Assembly (NCBI RefSeq): GCF_001274725.1
Contig: NZ_LGUF01000007.1
Span: 2,239,629-2,303,628 of the forward strand
DNA: 64,000 nt
Origin: Sporosarcina globispora
GTDB lineage: Bacteria; Bacillota; Bacilli; Bacillales; Cytobacillaceae
Direction of reading: 5' to 3'
In this document: positions 26,252 to 34,597 of the stretch, in pieces
Numbering within the stretch: the stretch's first letter is position 1
How the letters are laid out: each line of letters opens with the position of its first letter
The notes under the pieces: generated by a model
What the model was told of the DNA's origin: nothing
Database searches by the model: none
The model's input: only the letters and a program-made list of their open reading frames with translations
Position numbers and translations under genes: made by a program

Positions 26252-28498
26252 ATGTCGTTCAGCAGGATTATAAATAAGACTCCTTTAAAAAATGAAAAGT
26301 CGAATGTTTACTATGTGGATGAAATCAATTCTAAGGTGATTAACGAAGTCATACAGTCGAGATTTATCTCAGAAGGGGTTTACACTTTAGAACAATTATC
26401 TCTATCAGAATACAGCGAAAGATATGTCATATCACCTTCTTTTGATAAACTTCCACTAACAAAATCTGAAAAAGATTGGCAGTTTGATTATAAGGAGGTG
26501 ACTGCCTATGAGTTAGAATTATCTAAGCCTTTCTTTCATCCATTAGATACTAAACAAGTTGTTAATCTATTCGAGTTTATATCTAACTTAAAAAATATAA
26601 CCGTATTAACTCAGGCATTAATATGCAAAAGATGTGATAACTGGCGTGAAATAGCAATCTCAATGTATGAGGATTTCTTAAAAGGAAATAGCACAGTATC
26701 AGAAATCAAATTAATTAGAAATATCCAAGCTAAAACATTGAGCGTGTTGAATAAAATCAGCAATTATGCTATTCAAAAAGATCCAATTGAGGAAGTTGAA
26801 AATAAAATACTGCAGAACGCATACAGGTTTGAGTGCAGATTTTTATTGCCAGAAGAAAAGCATAGCAATTACTTTGAGAAAGAGTTGAACAAACAGTTAG
26901 ATAAAATTGGATTATTTAATGAATTAGTTTTAAGAAAGGTGAACAATAAGAAGCAATTTGTCAAATTTATTGAATATAGAGAATTTCAGACAGAACTGGT
27001 AAATCAATTATTGAGTGAAAGTGAGATATTCAGTTTACTATGCGATACACAAACTAACCCTGTAGCTATAAATGCAAATCTCAAGCAATCTAAACCAACA
27101 AGTATCATTAAAACAATCCAAAAAAATCATTATCTTAATTCAGCCATATCCTTAATGCCAACAAAGCAAAGAGAGGAGGAGAATGTAAATTCAGAAACAC
27201 TTGATCAGTTACAGTTTGCTTTTAAGCGTGTAAAGATTACGGATAAGAAATTAAAGATATTAGATGTGTTTCAGGGAACAACTTTAATTAAGGTGCAAAT
27301 GACCATTCCCCAAGATGTGAACTATTCCAGTATTCAAAAAAACCTAAAGAACATTCAGGCTGCATTAGGCAATGAGAATATTAGCTTGGAAATTGGGGAT
27401 AAACCAGACACAATTAACTTTTATCTTCCTAGAGAGAAACGAGATATTTTGTGGCTTAGGAATATTTTAGAGTCAGAGCAATTCCAAAAGCATTGTGAGA
27501 ATGTGGAATTACCATTCATTATTGGTGAGAATACGCATGGGGAATTGTTGTTAGGTTGTCTTGCTGATTTGAAACATATATTAGTAGCTGGTGCAACAGG
27601 ATCAGGAAAAAGCGTATTCCTAAATATATTGTTGATTTGCTTATTAACGTCAGTGCCTCCTGAATTATTAAATATTGTATTAGTTGATCCTAAACAAGTT
27701 GAATTTACTCAATATGAAGGTTTTCCACAGGTAAGTAAGATTGTTACAAATCCGAATAAAGCAGTTGAGTTAGTTCATTCTTTATGCGAAGAAATGGAAA
27801 AGCGATATAAAATATTGGCAGAGGCAAAGGTGAAGAATATTATCCAATACAATAATAAAAATGAAACTAAGATGCCCTATGTAATTTGCATTATAGATGA
27901 GTATGCTGACTTGATGATGACAAATAACGAAGTGGAGAATTATGTAGTTAGGCTGAGTCAGAAAGCGAGAGCTGCAGGAATTCACTTGGTATTAGCAACA
28001 CAGAAACCACTGAGCACAATTGTAACCAGTGTATTGAAAGGAAACTTACCCTCAGCAATTAGTTTCAGGTTGAAAACTTCATCTGACTATACAACAGTAT
28101 TTGGTAAGGGGATTCCTTACACATTATTAGGAAAAGGAGATGGGGTGTGTAAGCTAGAAGGGCAACAAAGAGAATATGAACGTTTCCAAACTCCTGTAAT
28201 GACATTAGATGAAAATGAAGAAGAGGAAATTTATGAAAAGCTGAAGGATATGTTTAAAGATGCTCCTGTAATGGATTTTGAAATTATCAAGGAGGAAAGT
28301 CAGATTGATCAATTGAAGAGAATCATTGCTACTCATAATGAAGCCAGAATATCCGAGCTGCAAAAACTAATGGGTATAAGAATCAATGCCGTATCTGATT
28401 TAGTGAAAGAACTGGTTGAAGAAGGCTGGCTTGAGAAACAGGGGAAGCGATATGAAATTGTAGCAGGTGAAGATGAGTTATCCAAGTGGAGAGAGTGA
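26252..28498 (+). CDS. FtsK/SpoIIIE-family DNA translocase
   Basis: 748 residues. The motor has Walker A GATGSGKS (447-454) and Walker B IIDEYADLM (547-555), then ATQKPLSTIV and the FtsK-typical RLKTSSDYTTVFG. The C-terminal 65 residues form a gamma-like winged helix (ISELQKLMGIRINAVSDLVK, then LVEEGWLEKQG), which in SpoIIIE reads DNA direction signals. No transmembrane segment precedes the motor; the N-terminal 300 residues are helical and unique. It may move plasmid DNA through the membrane complex encoded just upstream, or resolve and segregate it. Confidence 0.85.
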   Translation: MSFSRIINKTPLKNEKSNVYYVDEINSKVINEVIQSRFISEGVYTLEQLSLSEYSERYVISPSFDKLPLTKSEKDWQFDYKEVTAYELELSKPFFHPLDTKQVVNLFEFISNLKNITVLTQALICKRCDNWREIAISMYEDFLKGNSTVSEIKLIRNIQAKTLSVLNKISNYAIQKDPIEEVENKILQNAYRFECRFLLPEEKHSNYFEKELNKQLDKIGLFNELVLRKVNNKKQFVKFIEYREFQTELVNQLLSESEIFSLLCDTQTNPVAINANLKQSKPTSIIKTIQKNHYLNSAISLMPTKQREEENVNSETLDQLQFAFKRVKITDKKLKILDVFQGTTLIKVQMTIPQDVNYSSIQKNLKNIQAALGNENISLEIGDKPDTINFYLPREKRDILWLRNILESEQFQKHCENVELPFIIGENTHGELLLGCLADLKHILVAGATGSGKSVFLNILLICLLTSVPPELLNIVLVDPKQVEFTQYEGFPQVSKIVTNPNKAVELVHSLCEEMEKRYKILAEAKVKNIIQYNNKNETKMPYVICIIDEYADLMMTNNEVENYVVRLSQKARAAGIHLVLATQKPLSTIVTSVLKGNLPSAISFRLKTSSDYTTVFGKGIPYTLLGKGDGVCKLEGQQREYERFQTPVMTLDENEEEEIYEKLKDMFKDAPVMDFEIIKEESQIDQLKRIIATHNEARISELQKLMGIRINAVSDLVKELVEEGWLEKQGKRYEIVAGEDELSKWRE

Positions 28499-28530
28499 TG
28501 CAGATTTAACGTGTCACTCTTTTCTGTTTT
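28492..28530 (+). terminator. Intrinsic terminator after the translocase gene
   Basis: AGAGTGA (28492-28498) pairs with TCACTCT (28514-28520), followed by TTT-CTG-TTTT. The stem overlaps the stop codon and ends the 24-28 kb operon. Confidence 0.75.
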
Positions 28531-28658
28531 AAGATGTCTTATGGTTCGATACAGTAGAGTTTTAGAGTTGCGAGTGTATTTGTTAGGGTTGATGGGAAAA
28601 CACTTAATTTCGTATTATATGGAGTTAAAATAATTATATTAAATTATTAACTTTTATA

Positions 28659-28687
28659 TTGACTTATAATATTAAATAATTTAATAT
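28659..28687 (+). promoter_or_regulatory. Sigma-A-like promoter with AT-box inside a large inverted repeat
   Basis: TTGACT (28659-28664), 17-bp spacer containing TATTAAATAATT, and TAATAT (28682-28687). An 11-bp inverted repeat ACTTTTATATT / AATATAAAAGT flanks it (28650-28694). It reads the Cro-like gene and RecD2. The tight palindromes suggest autoregulation by the HTH protein encoded next. Confidence 0.7.
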
Positions 28688-28725
28688 AAAAGTAAGTTAA
28701 AATTTTAACGGAAGGAGGGGATAAA

Positions 28726-28899
28726 GTGTTGAGTGGAATGGAATTAAAGTTGAAGCGAATTATGAAAGGCATCAAAGCCTCAGAGATAGCCAAGCTGTTA
28801 GGAGTATCAAATGCTTTTGTTACATATATGGAGCAGGGAGAAAGAAAAATACCTAATGATAAATACATACAATGGGTAAATTATTTAGAAGTTAAATAA
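28726..28899 (+). CDS. Cro-like XRE HTH protein (57 aa)
   Basis: MLSGMELKLKRIMKGIKASE, then IAKLLGVSNAFVTYMEQGER. A complete minimal helix-turn-helix fold with GAAGGAGGGG upstream of GTG 28726 (TTG 28729 and ATG 28738 are alternatives). It lies right behind a promoter with strong palindromes, so it is a good candidate for the protein that binds the AT-box. Small size fits Cro-type repressors. Confidence 0.75.
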   Translation: MLSGMELKLKRIMKGIKASEIAKLLGVSNAFVTYMEQGERKIPNDKYIQWVNYLEVK

Positions 28900-28917
28900 A
28901 AATAGGAGAGTGAGAGA

Positions 28918-31101
28918 ATGGAAGAAATTATTGAATTGAAAATTGTCCCTGTCAGAGAGTTTTTCCACAACAATGATTATGGTATTTATGTTTGCGAAAC
29001 TGATGAGCCGAATAAAGTAATGCTTAATAAATTCCATAATAATTTTTCAATGAAGGGCAATACATTCAAGTTAAAGTTAGATAAAGAATATAATGCAAAA
29101 TTGGTTGAGCGTGAGGATAAAAAATACGGCACATATTATGAAATTGTATCTATCTTTGAGAATATGCCAACAGGCAAGGATCAGCAAAGAGGATATTTGT
29201 TAAGTGTCCTAACTGAGAAACAGGTTAATGCTATTTATAAAGCATATCCAGACGAGGATATTATTGAACTATTCAAGACAGACAAGTTTGATGTGAACAG
29301 GGTAAAAGGAATTGGAGAAAAATCTTATGTGAAGGTTAGGGATAAGATTATTGAAAACTTGGAGTTTCAGCAAGCTTTTGAATTCCTCAGTCAATATGGA
29401 GTTACGAATAACCTGATTATCAAACTGGTAAAACATTTTAAATCTGCAGGATTGTTAATAAAAAAGATGAAAGAGAATCCTTATTCGATTACTGATATAT
29501 CGGGAATTGGATATAAAAAAGCTGACACTATAGCAATGAGCATGGGTTACGATCCAAGTGGTGAATTCAGAATTGACGCTGCTATCGAATATGTAGTTGA
29601 AGAAGAAAGCAATAAAGGTAACACTTATGTAACTACAGACAAATTAGTTTTCCAAGTAGAGGACTTGATCAGTGTTGCGGAGTCATTAATAAATAATCAA
29701 ATAAAAAATACTTCTAATCTAATTGTATCAGGTGATAGAGTTGCATTAAAGAAAAATTACGATGCGGAAAAGTTTATCTCTAAGAAATTGAAATCAATTT
29801 TAAAAAACAGCTCTTCTCTTAATTTTGATGTTGAGAAATTCATCTTAGATCAAGAAGAGAAAAGAGGTATAAAATTAACAGACCAGCAAAAATCGTTTTT
29901 CTATAATATTAAGGATCATAATGTTAACTTACTTGTTGGTTACGCTGGAACTGGTAAAAGCCAATTAACTGCCTTACTTATTGACTTATTAGAGCAATTG
30001 AAAATTGGTTATAAGCTCACAAGTCCAACCGGAAAAGCAGCTAAGGTAGTTAGCAATTATACAAATAGAACGGCTGAAACCCTTCACAGAGCAATAGGCT
30101 TAGGGCGTGAAGGAAGAGAAGATGAAATTAAGTATATTGAAGAAGAATTTGTAATTGTTGATGAAACATCAATGGTTGATGTCCAATTGTGCTCAAAACT
30201 ATTAAAAAAATGTAATAATGAAAATTTAAGAATTTTGTTTATTGGGGATGATTTTCAAATCGCTTCAATTGGGGCAGGCAGGTTACTATATGATCTGATA
30301 CAAAGCAACAGGATTCCAACTACCAAAATTGATATCGTTTTCCGTCAAAAAGAAAATAGCATACTCGATATAGCAACAAAAATCAGACAAGGTAAGAAGT
30401 TTCTTAATAATAGTGATGAAGGAATATTTAAGTTTAGTGAAAATTGCATAGTAGCAAGTGTGCCACAAGATAAAATGGAGGGCGGATATAAGTACTATCT
30501 TAAAGAGATGCTAAATTCTTTCTCCAGTGATGAGATTACTATTACTACCCCTACTAAAAAGTCAAAGTTGGGTACAGTTGAAATAAATAAGCATACTCAG
30601 GAATCTGTAAATCCGAATGATGGATCTAAGATAGAAAAACAATTTGGATATGATGGTGTTGTGTTTAGAGAAGGAGACTTGGTTATTAATGCAAAGAATA
30701 CCTATAGAATACAAGATATTCACTCAAATGAAATTGATATAGTTAACGGTGATGTTGGAAAAATAATAAAGATTGATCTAGAAGAAGAGGAAATATGGGT
30801 TGATTTTGATTTTGCTACAATCCCATTTGACTACGCCATGTTAGGGCAATTGCTTCATTGTTGGTCTATGACGATACACAAAATGCAGGGATCTTCTAAT
30901 AAAGCCATCTGTGTAATTGCGGATAAGGCGCATAAATTTCAATTAAATGCAAACCTACTTTACACTGCTGTCACAAGAAGCGTTGATTATCTTGTAATAT
31001 TAAGTCAAGCATCCACTATCAATTTCGCATTAAAGAAGATTGCTAGTTTACAAAGAGATACATTTTTAGGTGAATTTTTAAGGGAGGATGGAGATGCCTA
31101 A
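28918..31101 (+). CDS. RecD2-like superfamily 1B helicase
   Basis: 727 residues. Two helix-hairpin-helix motifs (VKGIGEKSYVKVRDK ~129-143, ISGIGYKKADTIA ~194-206) precede the motor. Walker A is GYAGTGKSQL (341-350), Walker B VDETSMVD (about 414-421). Later motifs are FIGDDFQIASIGAG, the SH3-like region GDVGKIIKIDLEEEE and the terminal TIHKMQGSSN...LYTAVTRS. This is the full RecD2/TraI-type 5'-3' helicase layout. It probably serves replication or recombination of the element. The next gene's ribosome site lies in its last codons. Confidence 0.88.
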   Translation: MEEIIELKIVPVREFFHNNDYGIYVCETDEPNKVMLNKFHNNFSMKGNTFKLKLDKEYNAKLVEREDKKYGTYYEIVSIFENMPTGKDQQRGYLLSVLTEKQVNAIYKAYPDEDIIELFKTDKFDVNRVKGIGEKSYVKVRDKIIENLEFQQAFEFLSQYGVTNNLIIKLVKHFKSAGLLIKKMKENPYSITDISGIGYKKADTIAMSMGYDPSGEFRIDAAIEYVVEEESNKGNTYVTTDKLVFQVEDLISVAESLINNQIKNTSNLIVSGDRVALKKNYDAEKFISKKLKSILKNSSSLNFDVEKFILDQEEKRGIKLTDQQKSFFYNIKDHNVNLLVGYAGTGKSQLTALLIDLLEQLKIGYKLTSPTGKAAKVVSNYTNRTAETLHRAIGLGREGREDEIKYIEEEFVIVDETSMVDVQLCSKLLKKCNNENLRILFIGDDFQIASIGAGRLLYDLIQSNRIPTTKIDIVFRQKENSILDIATKIRQGKKFLNNSDEGIFKFSENCIVASVPQDKMEGGYKYYLKEMLNSFSSDEITITTPTKKSKLGTVEINKHTQESVNPNDGSKIEKQFGYDGVVFREGDLVINAKNTYRIQDIHSNEIDIVNGDVGKIIKIDLEEEEIWVDFDFATIPFDYAMLGQLLHCWSMTIHKMQGSSNKAICVIADKAHKFQLNANLLYTAVTRSVDYLVILSQASTINFALKKIASLQRDTFLGEFLREDGDA

Positions 31102-31885
31102 ATTTATTGATTTGACTGGAGAAAAGTTTGGGAAACTGACGGTGAAATACAAAATTGATACTGACTCGAACCGCACGTTCTGGTTCTGTGAGTGTGATTG
31201 CGGTGGAAAGAAAGAGGCTAGGTCAGATGCATTAAGGAATGGAACAACTACTCATTGTGGATGTGTTGGTTTAGGTACACACAATAAAACGGGTCATAGG
31301 TTGTTTAATATTTGGCAAGGTATGAAGGATCGTTGCTACAATACAAACAGTAAAGATTACAACAGATACGGTGGTAGAGGAATTGAAGTGTGTCAAGAAT
31401 GGATAGATGACTTTATGAACTTTTACAATTGGGCAATGGAGAATGGTTATAATCACTCTTTGTCTATAGACCGAGTTAATGTCAATAGAAATTACGAACC
31501 TAACAATTGTAAATGGGCTACTCCAGAAGAACAAGCAAACAACACAAGAAAAAATAATTTAATCAAGGTAAACGGAGAGGTTAAATCAGTATCTCAATGG
31601 GCAAGAATTTCAGGTGTTTCAAGATATGTAATTAAGAAAAGGTATGCTGAAGGTGTTAGAGGTAGTGATTTGTTTCTCCCAGTTGAGGAAATAAAAGCTC
31701 AATATCAATCGGGAGTACCTTATATTAAGTGGGATAAGAAAAAGGAGAGATGGAGAACAGAAGTTAAATATAATGGGAAAAAGCATTTTGTTGGAAATAT
31801 TAAAGACCTAGATGATGCAATTAATAAGCAAAATGAATTCAAAGAAAGATTAATTAAACAAAGGGAGGAGGGAGAGGTTGAATGA
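31094..31885 (+). CDS. AP2-domain HNH homing endonuclease
   Basis: 263 residues from the ATG at 31094 (GGGAGG six bases upstream; ATG 31088 is too close). Residues ~1-60 hold a zinc site (CECDCGG, CGC). The HNH-like core is around WQGMKDRCYNTNSKDYNRYG and SIDRVNVNRNYEPNNCKWAT, a layout common in phage HNH/AP2 endonucleases. The C terminus carries an AP2 DNA-binding repeat (YIKWDKKKERWRTEVKYNGK). Inserted between helicase and the Rep candidate and overlapping both. Confidence 0.82.
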   Translation: MPKFIDLTGEKFGKLTVKYKIDTDSNRTFWFCECDCGGKKEARSDALRNGTTTHCGCVGLGTHNKTGHRLFNIWQGMKDRCYNTNSKDYNRYGGRGIEVCQEWIDDFMNFYNWAMENGYNHSLSIDRVNVNRNYEPNNCKWATPEEQANNTRKNNLIKVNGEVKSVSQWARISGVSRYVIKKRYAEGVRGSDLFLPVEEIKAQYQSGVPYIKWDKKKERWRTEVKYNGKKHFVGNIKDLDDAINKQNEFKERLIKQREEGEVE

Positions 31886-32663
31886 TTTTAGAAAATACCT
31901 TCAGGTAAATGAATATCAAAATAAAATATACATACCTAATGAAATATTCAATGATCTAAGAGTGCTGCATAATAAAGGAAGTAGTCATGTAGCATTTACT
32001 TACTCATATTATTATTTGATCAGTTGGCTGTATAGGTATGCTAAGTATGGTGAATTGAATATTGATGTGAAAATGATTAAGCAATTGTTAGGATATAGTC
32101 CAGAAAATAAAAAGGTTAACTATTTGATAAAGAAAAATGGATTCCTTGATGAGATTGGCTATACCTGCACAGATACAGATTATCCTTTAAGTTGGAATTT
32201 TAATGGTGGAGATATTAATTTTATGATGCTTAGTGATATGGATGAGGATGTAAGGAATCTCCTGATTAAGCAGAAGGGTAAAAATTATAAAGTTAAAGTT
32301 CCAGTTAAAGGATTATGGAGAACAGTAGATAGTGAGAAAGAGAATGTATGGGATGGAACATTCTATGATATTGAATATACACATGAGTTGAACTTTGATG
32401 TATTTGTAAAATGTATAGAGAATGATCAGTTAGGAGTAAGTGGGTTTTACCTTTATGGTTATTTGAAATACAGGTGTGATAAATTTAATGAGTATCATGC
32501 TTCAATTGAACGAATTTCGGAAGAGGTAGGAATGAGTAAAAATACTGCAGATAAATATTTAACTAAACTATGCTTATCTGGATTATTAAAATATAAAGAG
32601 AATGATTGTGTAAAGGTTGAAGGTGAGTATAAGAAACAGGCTAATAGTTATTCTATTGCCTGA
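31878..32663 (+). CDS. Winged-helix protein, replication initiator candidate
   Basis: 261 residues from TTG 31878 behind GGGAGGAGGG. The C-terminal third has a winged helix (ISEEVGMSKNTADKYLTKLC, then LSGLLKYKEND). The N-terminal part (SYYYLISWLYRYAKYG, then IKQLLGYSPENKKVNYLIKK) looks like a second winged helix, as in plasmid initiators and DnaD-like proteins. It is followed by a 1.3-kb AT-rich gene-free region with a composition switch, the kind of place an origin lies. The role is an inference. Confidence 0.55.
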   Translation: MNDFRKYLQVNEYQNKIYIPNEIFNDLRVLHNKGSSHVAFTYSYYYLISWLYRYAKYGELNIDVKMIKQLLGYSPENKKVNYLIKKNGFLDEIGYTCTDTDYPLSWNFNGGDINFMMLSDMDEDVRNLLIKQKGKNYKVKVPVKGLWRTVDSEKENVWDGTFYDIEYTHELNFDVFVKCIENDQLGVSGFYLYGYLKYRCDKFNEYHASIERISEEVGMSKNTADKYLTKLCLSGLLKYKENDCVKVEGEYKKQANSYSIA

Positions 32664-32833
32664 TTTATTTTATGAAAATTAAAAAGGTTATCTTTTTGGG
32701 TGATTAAAGAATATAGTTAATAATAAATATATTAATAGTTATATAAATTATATTATAAGATATCCCAAATTGTTAACCTTTTTGAAAATTGAATTATGAG
32801 CGTAAAAAAAATAAGGGTAATTTTTGGGTAAGA

Positions 32834-32860
32834 GGTAGCTAATATGCTGCCTTTTTTGTT
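32834..32860 (+). terminator. Intrinsic terminator downstream of the Rep candidate
   Basis: GGTAGC (32834-32839) pairs with GCTGCC (32846-32851), with one T-G wobble, then TTTTTTGTTTT. Upstream, 32675-32790 contains an inverted repeat AAAAAGGTTA / TTAACCTTTTT about 90 bases apart. Confidence 0.7.
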
Positions 32861-33918
32861 TTGGATTAAAAATATGCCCCCTATAGGCATGTGGGAGGGC
32901 AAATTAGGGTGAAATTTGTGTAGTCGTAGTGTGAATTTTGAGGTTGGATGATAAAAGTGTACGATTGCTGGATTGTCGTGAGAGTGTGTAGGAGATTGAT
33001 ATAAGGGTGTGAAAATAGGGGATAGAATTAGATGTATCAAGGGATTGGAAGGTGTTATATGGATTGATATGGGAGTGTGATGATGTGTGTAGGGTAGGTG
33101 TAATCGTGTAAATGTAGATGGGATAAGGGATTGAGGGATGGTAAGGATGGATTATAGGTATTATTGAGTGAAAATGAGTATGAATAGGATAAGGAGAGGA
33201 ATCCAGTATTATCAAGGGATTGAGTCGTGTCGGGACGATTGATCAGACGAGTGAAAATTAGTGAGAAAATGGAATATATGGATAATCCATTATCGGGAAA
33301 AATACTGTGGTGTGGAAATGGAAGTGCTAGGCTTCAGAATGAGAACGGGTGTACGCATTTAGATGTAAAATAACCCCCCCCTTAATTGCCTATATAAGAT
33401 TCATTCCACCGTTTTAGTTTGTAATTACTGCTATTTTTACCTATTTCTACCCAATACACTAGCAATCCAGCCAATTAAGCAGCTATTCAAAAATTTAAAC
33501 TATAATTTATCCATATTTTAACCAGTGTTTACCGTTCCTTCCTGCTTAATCATTAGATAACATAACATTATGACACGATGTCATTATATAAGTATTTGAT
33601 TATATGTTTATCATTATCACTTTACATAGTTTTTAATACTACATGTAACTATGCAAGATTCTTCATACTGTCCAATATAGTCCTATTCATACCATGCAAT
33701 ATTTTTCATACTCATTCAGTTGCTCATAATTATTTTATATTCACCTAATCACACCAATACAAATTAATCAATCATTCCTACTTATCCACAACTTACTAAC
33801 AATTGTTAACAACTATCTGCTCACTATCTACCCTAATCATTTATATTTAATCCTATACACTCATATATTAGCGGATAAAATAAACTTGTATTTCTCCAAA
33901 TTATTTTACATATTTATA
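32861..33918. other. Gene-free region with abrupt GC-skew inversion (origin candidate)
   Basis: No credible gene in over one kilobase. By hand count the plus strand has about 164 G to 27 C in 32,881-33,360, then about 38 G to 115 C in 33,361-33,900. The switch lies at a run of eight C near 33,374-33,381. Minus-strand frames in the left part are long only because the opposite strand lacks stop-type trinucleotides; none has a ribosome site. The region follows the Rep candidate. It may be the replication origin, a terminus-like junction, or a long untranslated RNA template. Confidence 0.55.
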
Positions 33919-33947
33919 TTGAATTATTTCATATTGTGTGCTATAAT
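33919..33947 (+). promoter_or_regulatory. Promoter TTGAAT-17-TATAAT
   Basis: TTGAAT (33919-33924) and TATAAT (33942-33947). The spacer starts TATTTCATATT, a variant of the AT-box. It reads the DnaJ-zinc gene. A TTAATCAAATAA leader motif follows just downstream, as at 34,562. Confidence 0.75.
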
Positions 33948-33990
33948 TAACTTAATCAAATAAATACATATACTTTAAGGAGTGAATACA

Positions 33991-34470
33991 ATGTATAAAA
34001 TACCTTGTAAAAACTGCAAAGGACATGGGGTACTAAACAACTTTAAACATGTTCAAGACGGTATTTGTTTCAAATGTTCTGGGTCAGGTTATCAGGAAGC
34101 AAGCAAAGAAGAATATGAGAACTATAAACAGTTTGAAGAAATGCAGAAACAAGGAAAATACATTGTATTCAATAATGGTAAAACTGAATTATTCCAAAAT
34201 GAAAAGAAAATTTTCGCACAATATGGAAACTTTTTCACTGGTGAATATGGTAACTATTCAGTAAAAATTAATTACAAAAATGAAAACATTATCTATACAA
34301 GACATACAATAAATTCAGATGAATTTATAAGAGCAGTAAAGAATGAATACAACAATAAGTTAAATAAAAAGATAATTAAATTTAAAAAACAATTAGAAGA
34401 TGAGTTAGATCAAGAATGGATTGAATTATTAAATAAAAAAATAAAGCAGCTTGAAAGCCAGCTAATATAA
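33991..34470 (+). CDS. Protein with DnaJ-type zinc repeats
   Basis: 159 residues from the ATG at 33991 (AAGGAG eight bases upstream). The N terminus holds two CxxCxGxG-type units, CKNCKGHG and CFKCSGSG, forming one zinc site as in the DnaJ central domain but without a J domain. A beta-rich middle and a long C-terminal coiled helix (KIIKFKKQLEDELDQEWIEL) follow. Function unknown. A terminator is present at its end. Confidence 0.7.
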   Translation: MYKIPCKNCKGHGVLNNFKHVQDGICFKCSGSGYQEASKEEYENYKQFEEMQKQGKYIVFNNGKTELFQNEKKIFAQYGNFFTGEYGNYSVKINYKNENIIYTRHTINSDEFIRAVKNEYNNKLNKKIIKFKKQLEDELDQEWIELLNKKIKQLESQLI

Positions 34471-34492
34471 ATTAGTTAGGCTTTTATTTTTT
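34456..34492 (+). terminator. Intrinsic terminator
   Basis: AGCC pairs with GGCT around an inner CTAAT / ATTAG stem, followed by TTTATTTTTT. It overlaps the end of the zinc protein gene. Confidence 0.75.
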
Positions 34493-34518
34493 CTTTATAT
34501 ATATTTATCGTTTTTTTA

Positions 34519-34547
34519 TTGAATTATTTTATATTAAATGTTATAAT
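34519..34547 (+). promoter_or_regulatory. Promoter TTGAAT-17-TATAAT with AT-box
   Basis: TTGAAT (34519-34524), spacer TATTTTATATTAAATGT, TATAAT (34542-34547). Nearly identical to the promoters at 33919 and 38127. Confidence 0.8.
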
Positions 34548-34597
34548 GAGTGTAACGATAAGTTAATCAAATAAGCAACTTTAAAGGAGCGGATATC

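Noticed and set aside
28647-28868. Minus-strand frame over the Cro-like gene
   Set aside because: The plus-strand frame gives a full HTH with a strong ribosome site; the minus frame is its shadow.
32753-33215. Long open frames on the minus strand
   Set aside because: They arise from the extreme G-rich plus strand, have no ribosome site, are low in complexity (His, Pro, Ser, Thr, Ile) and overlap each other.
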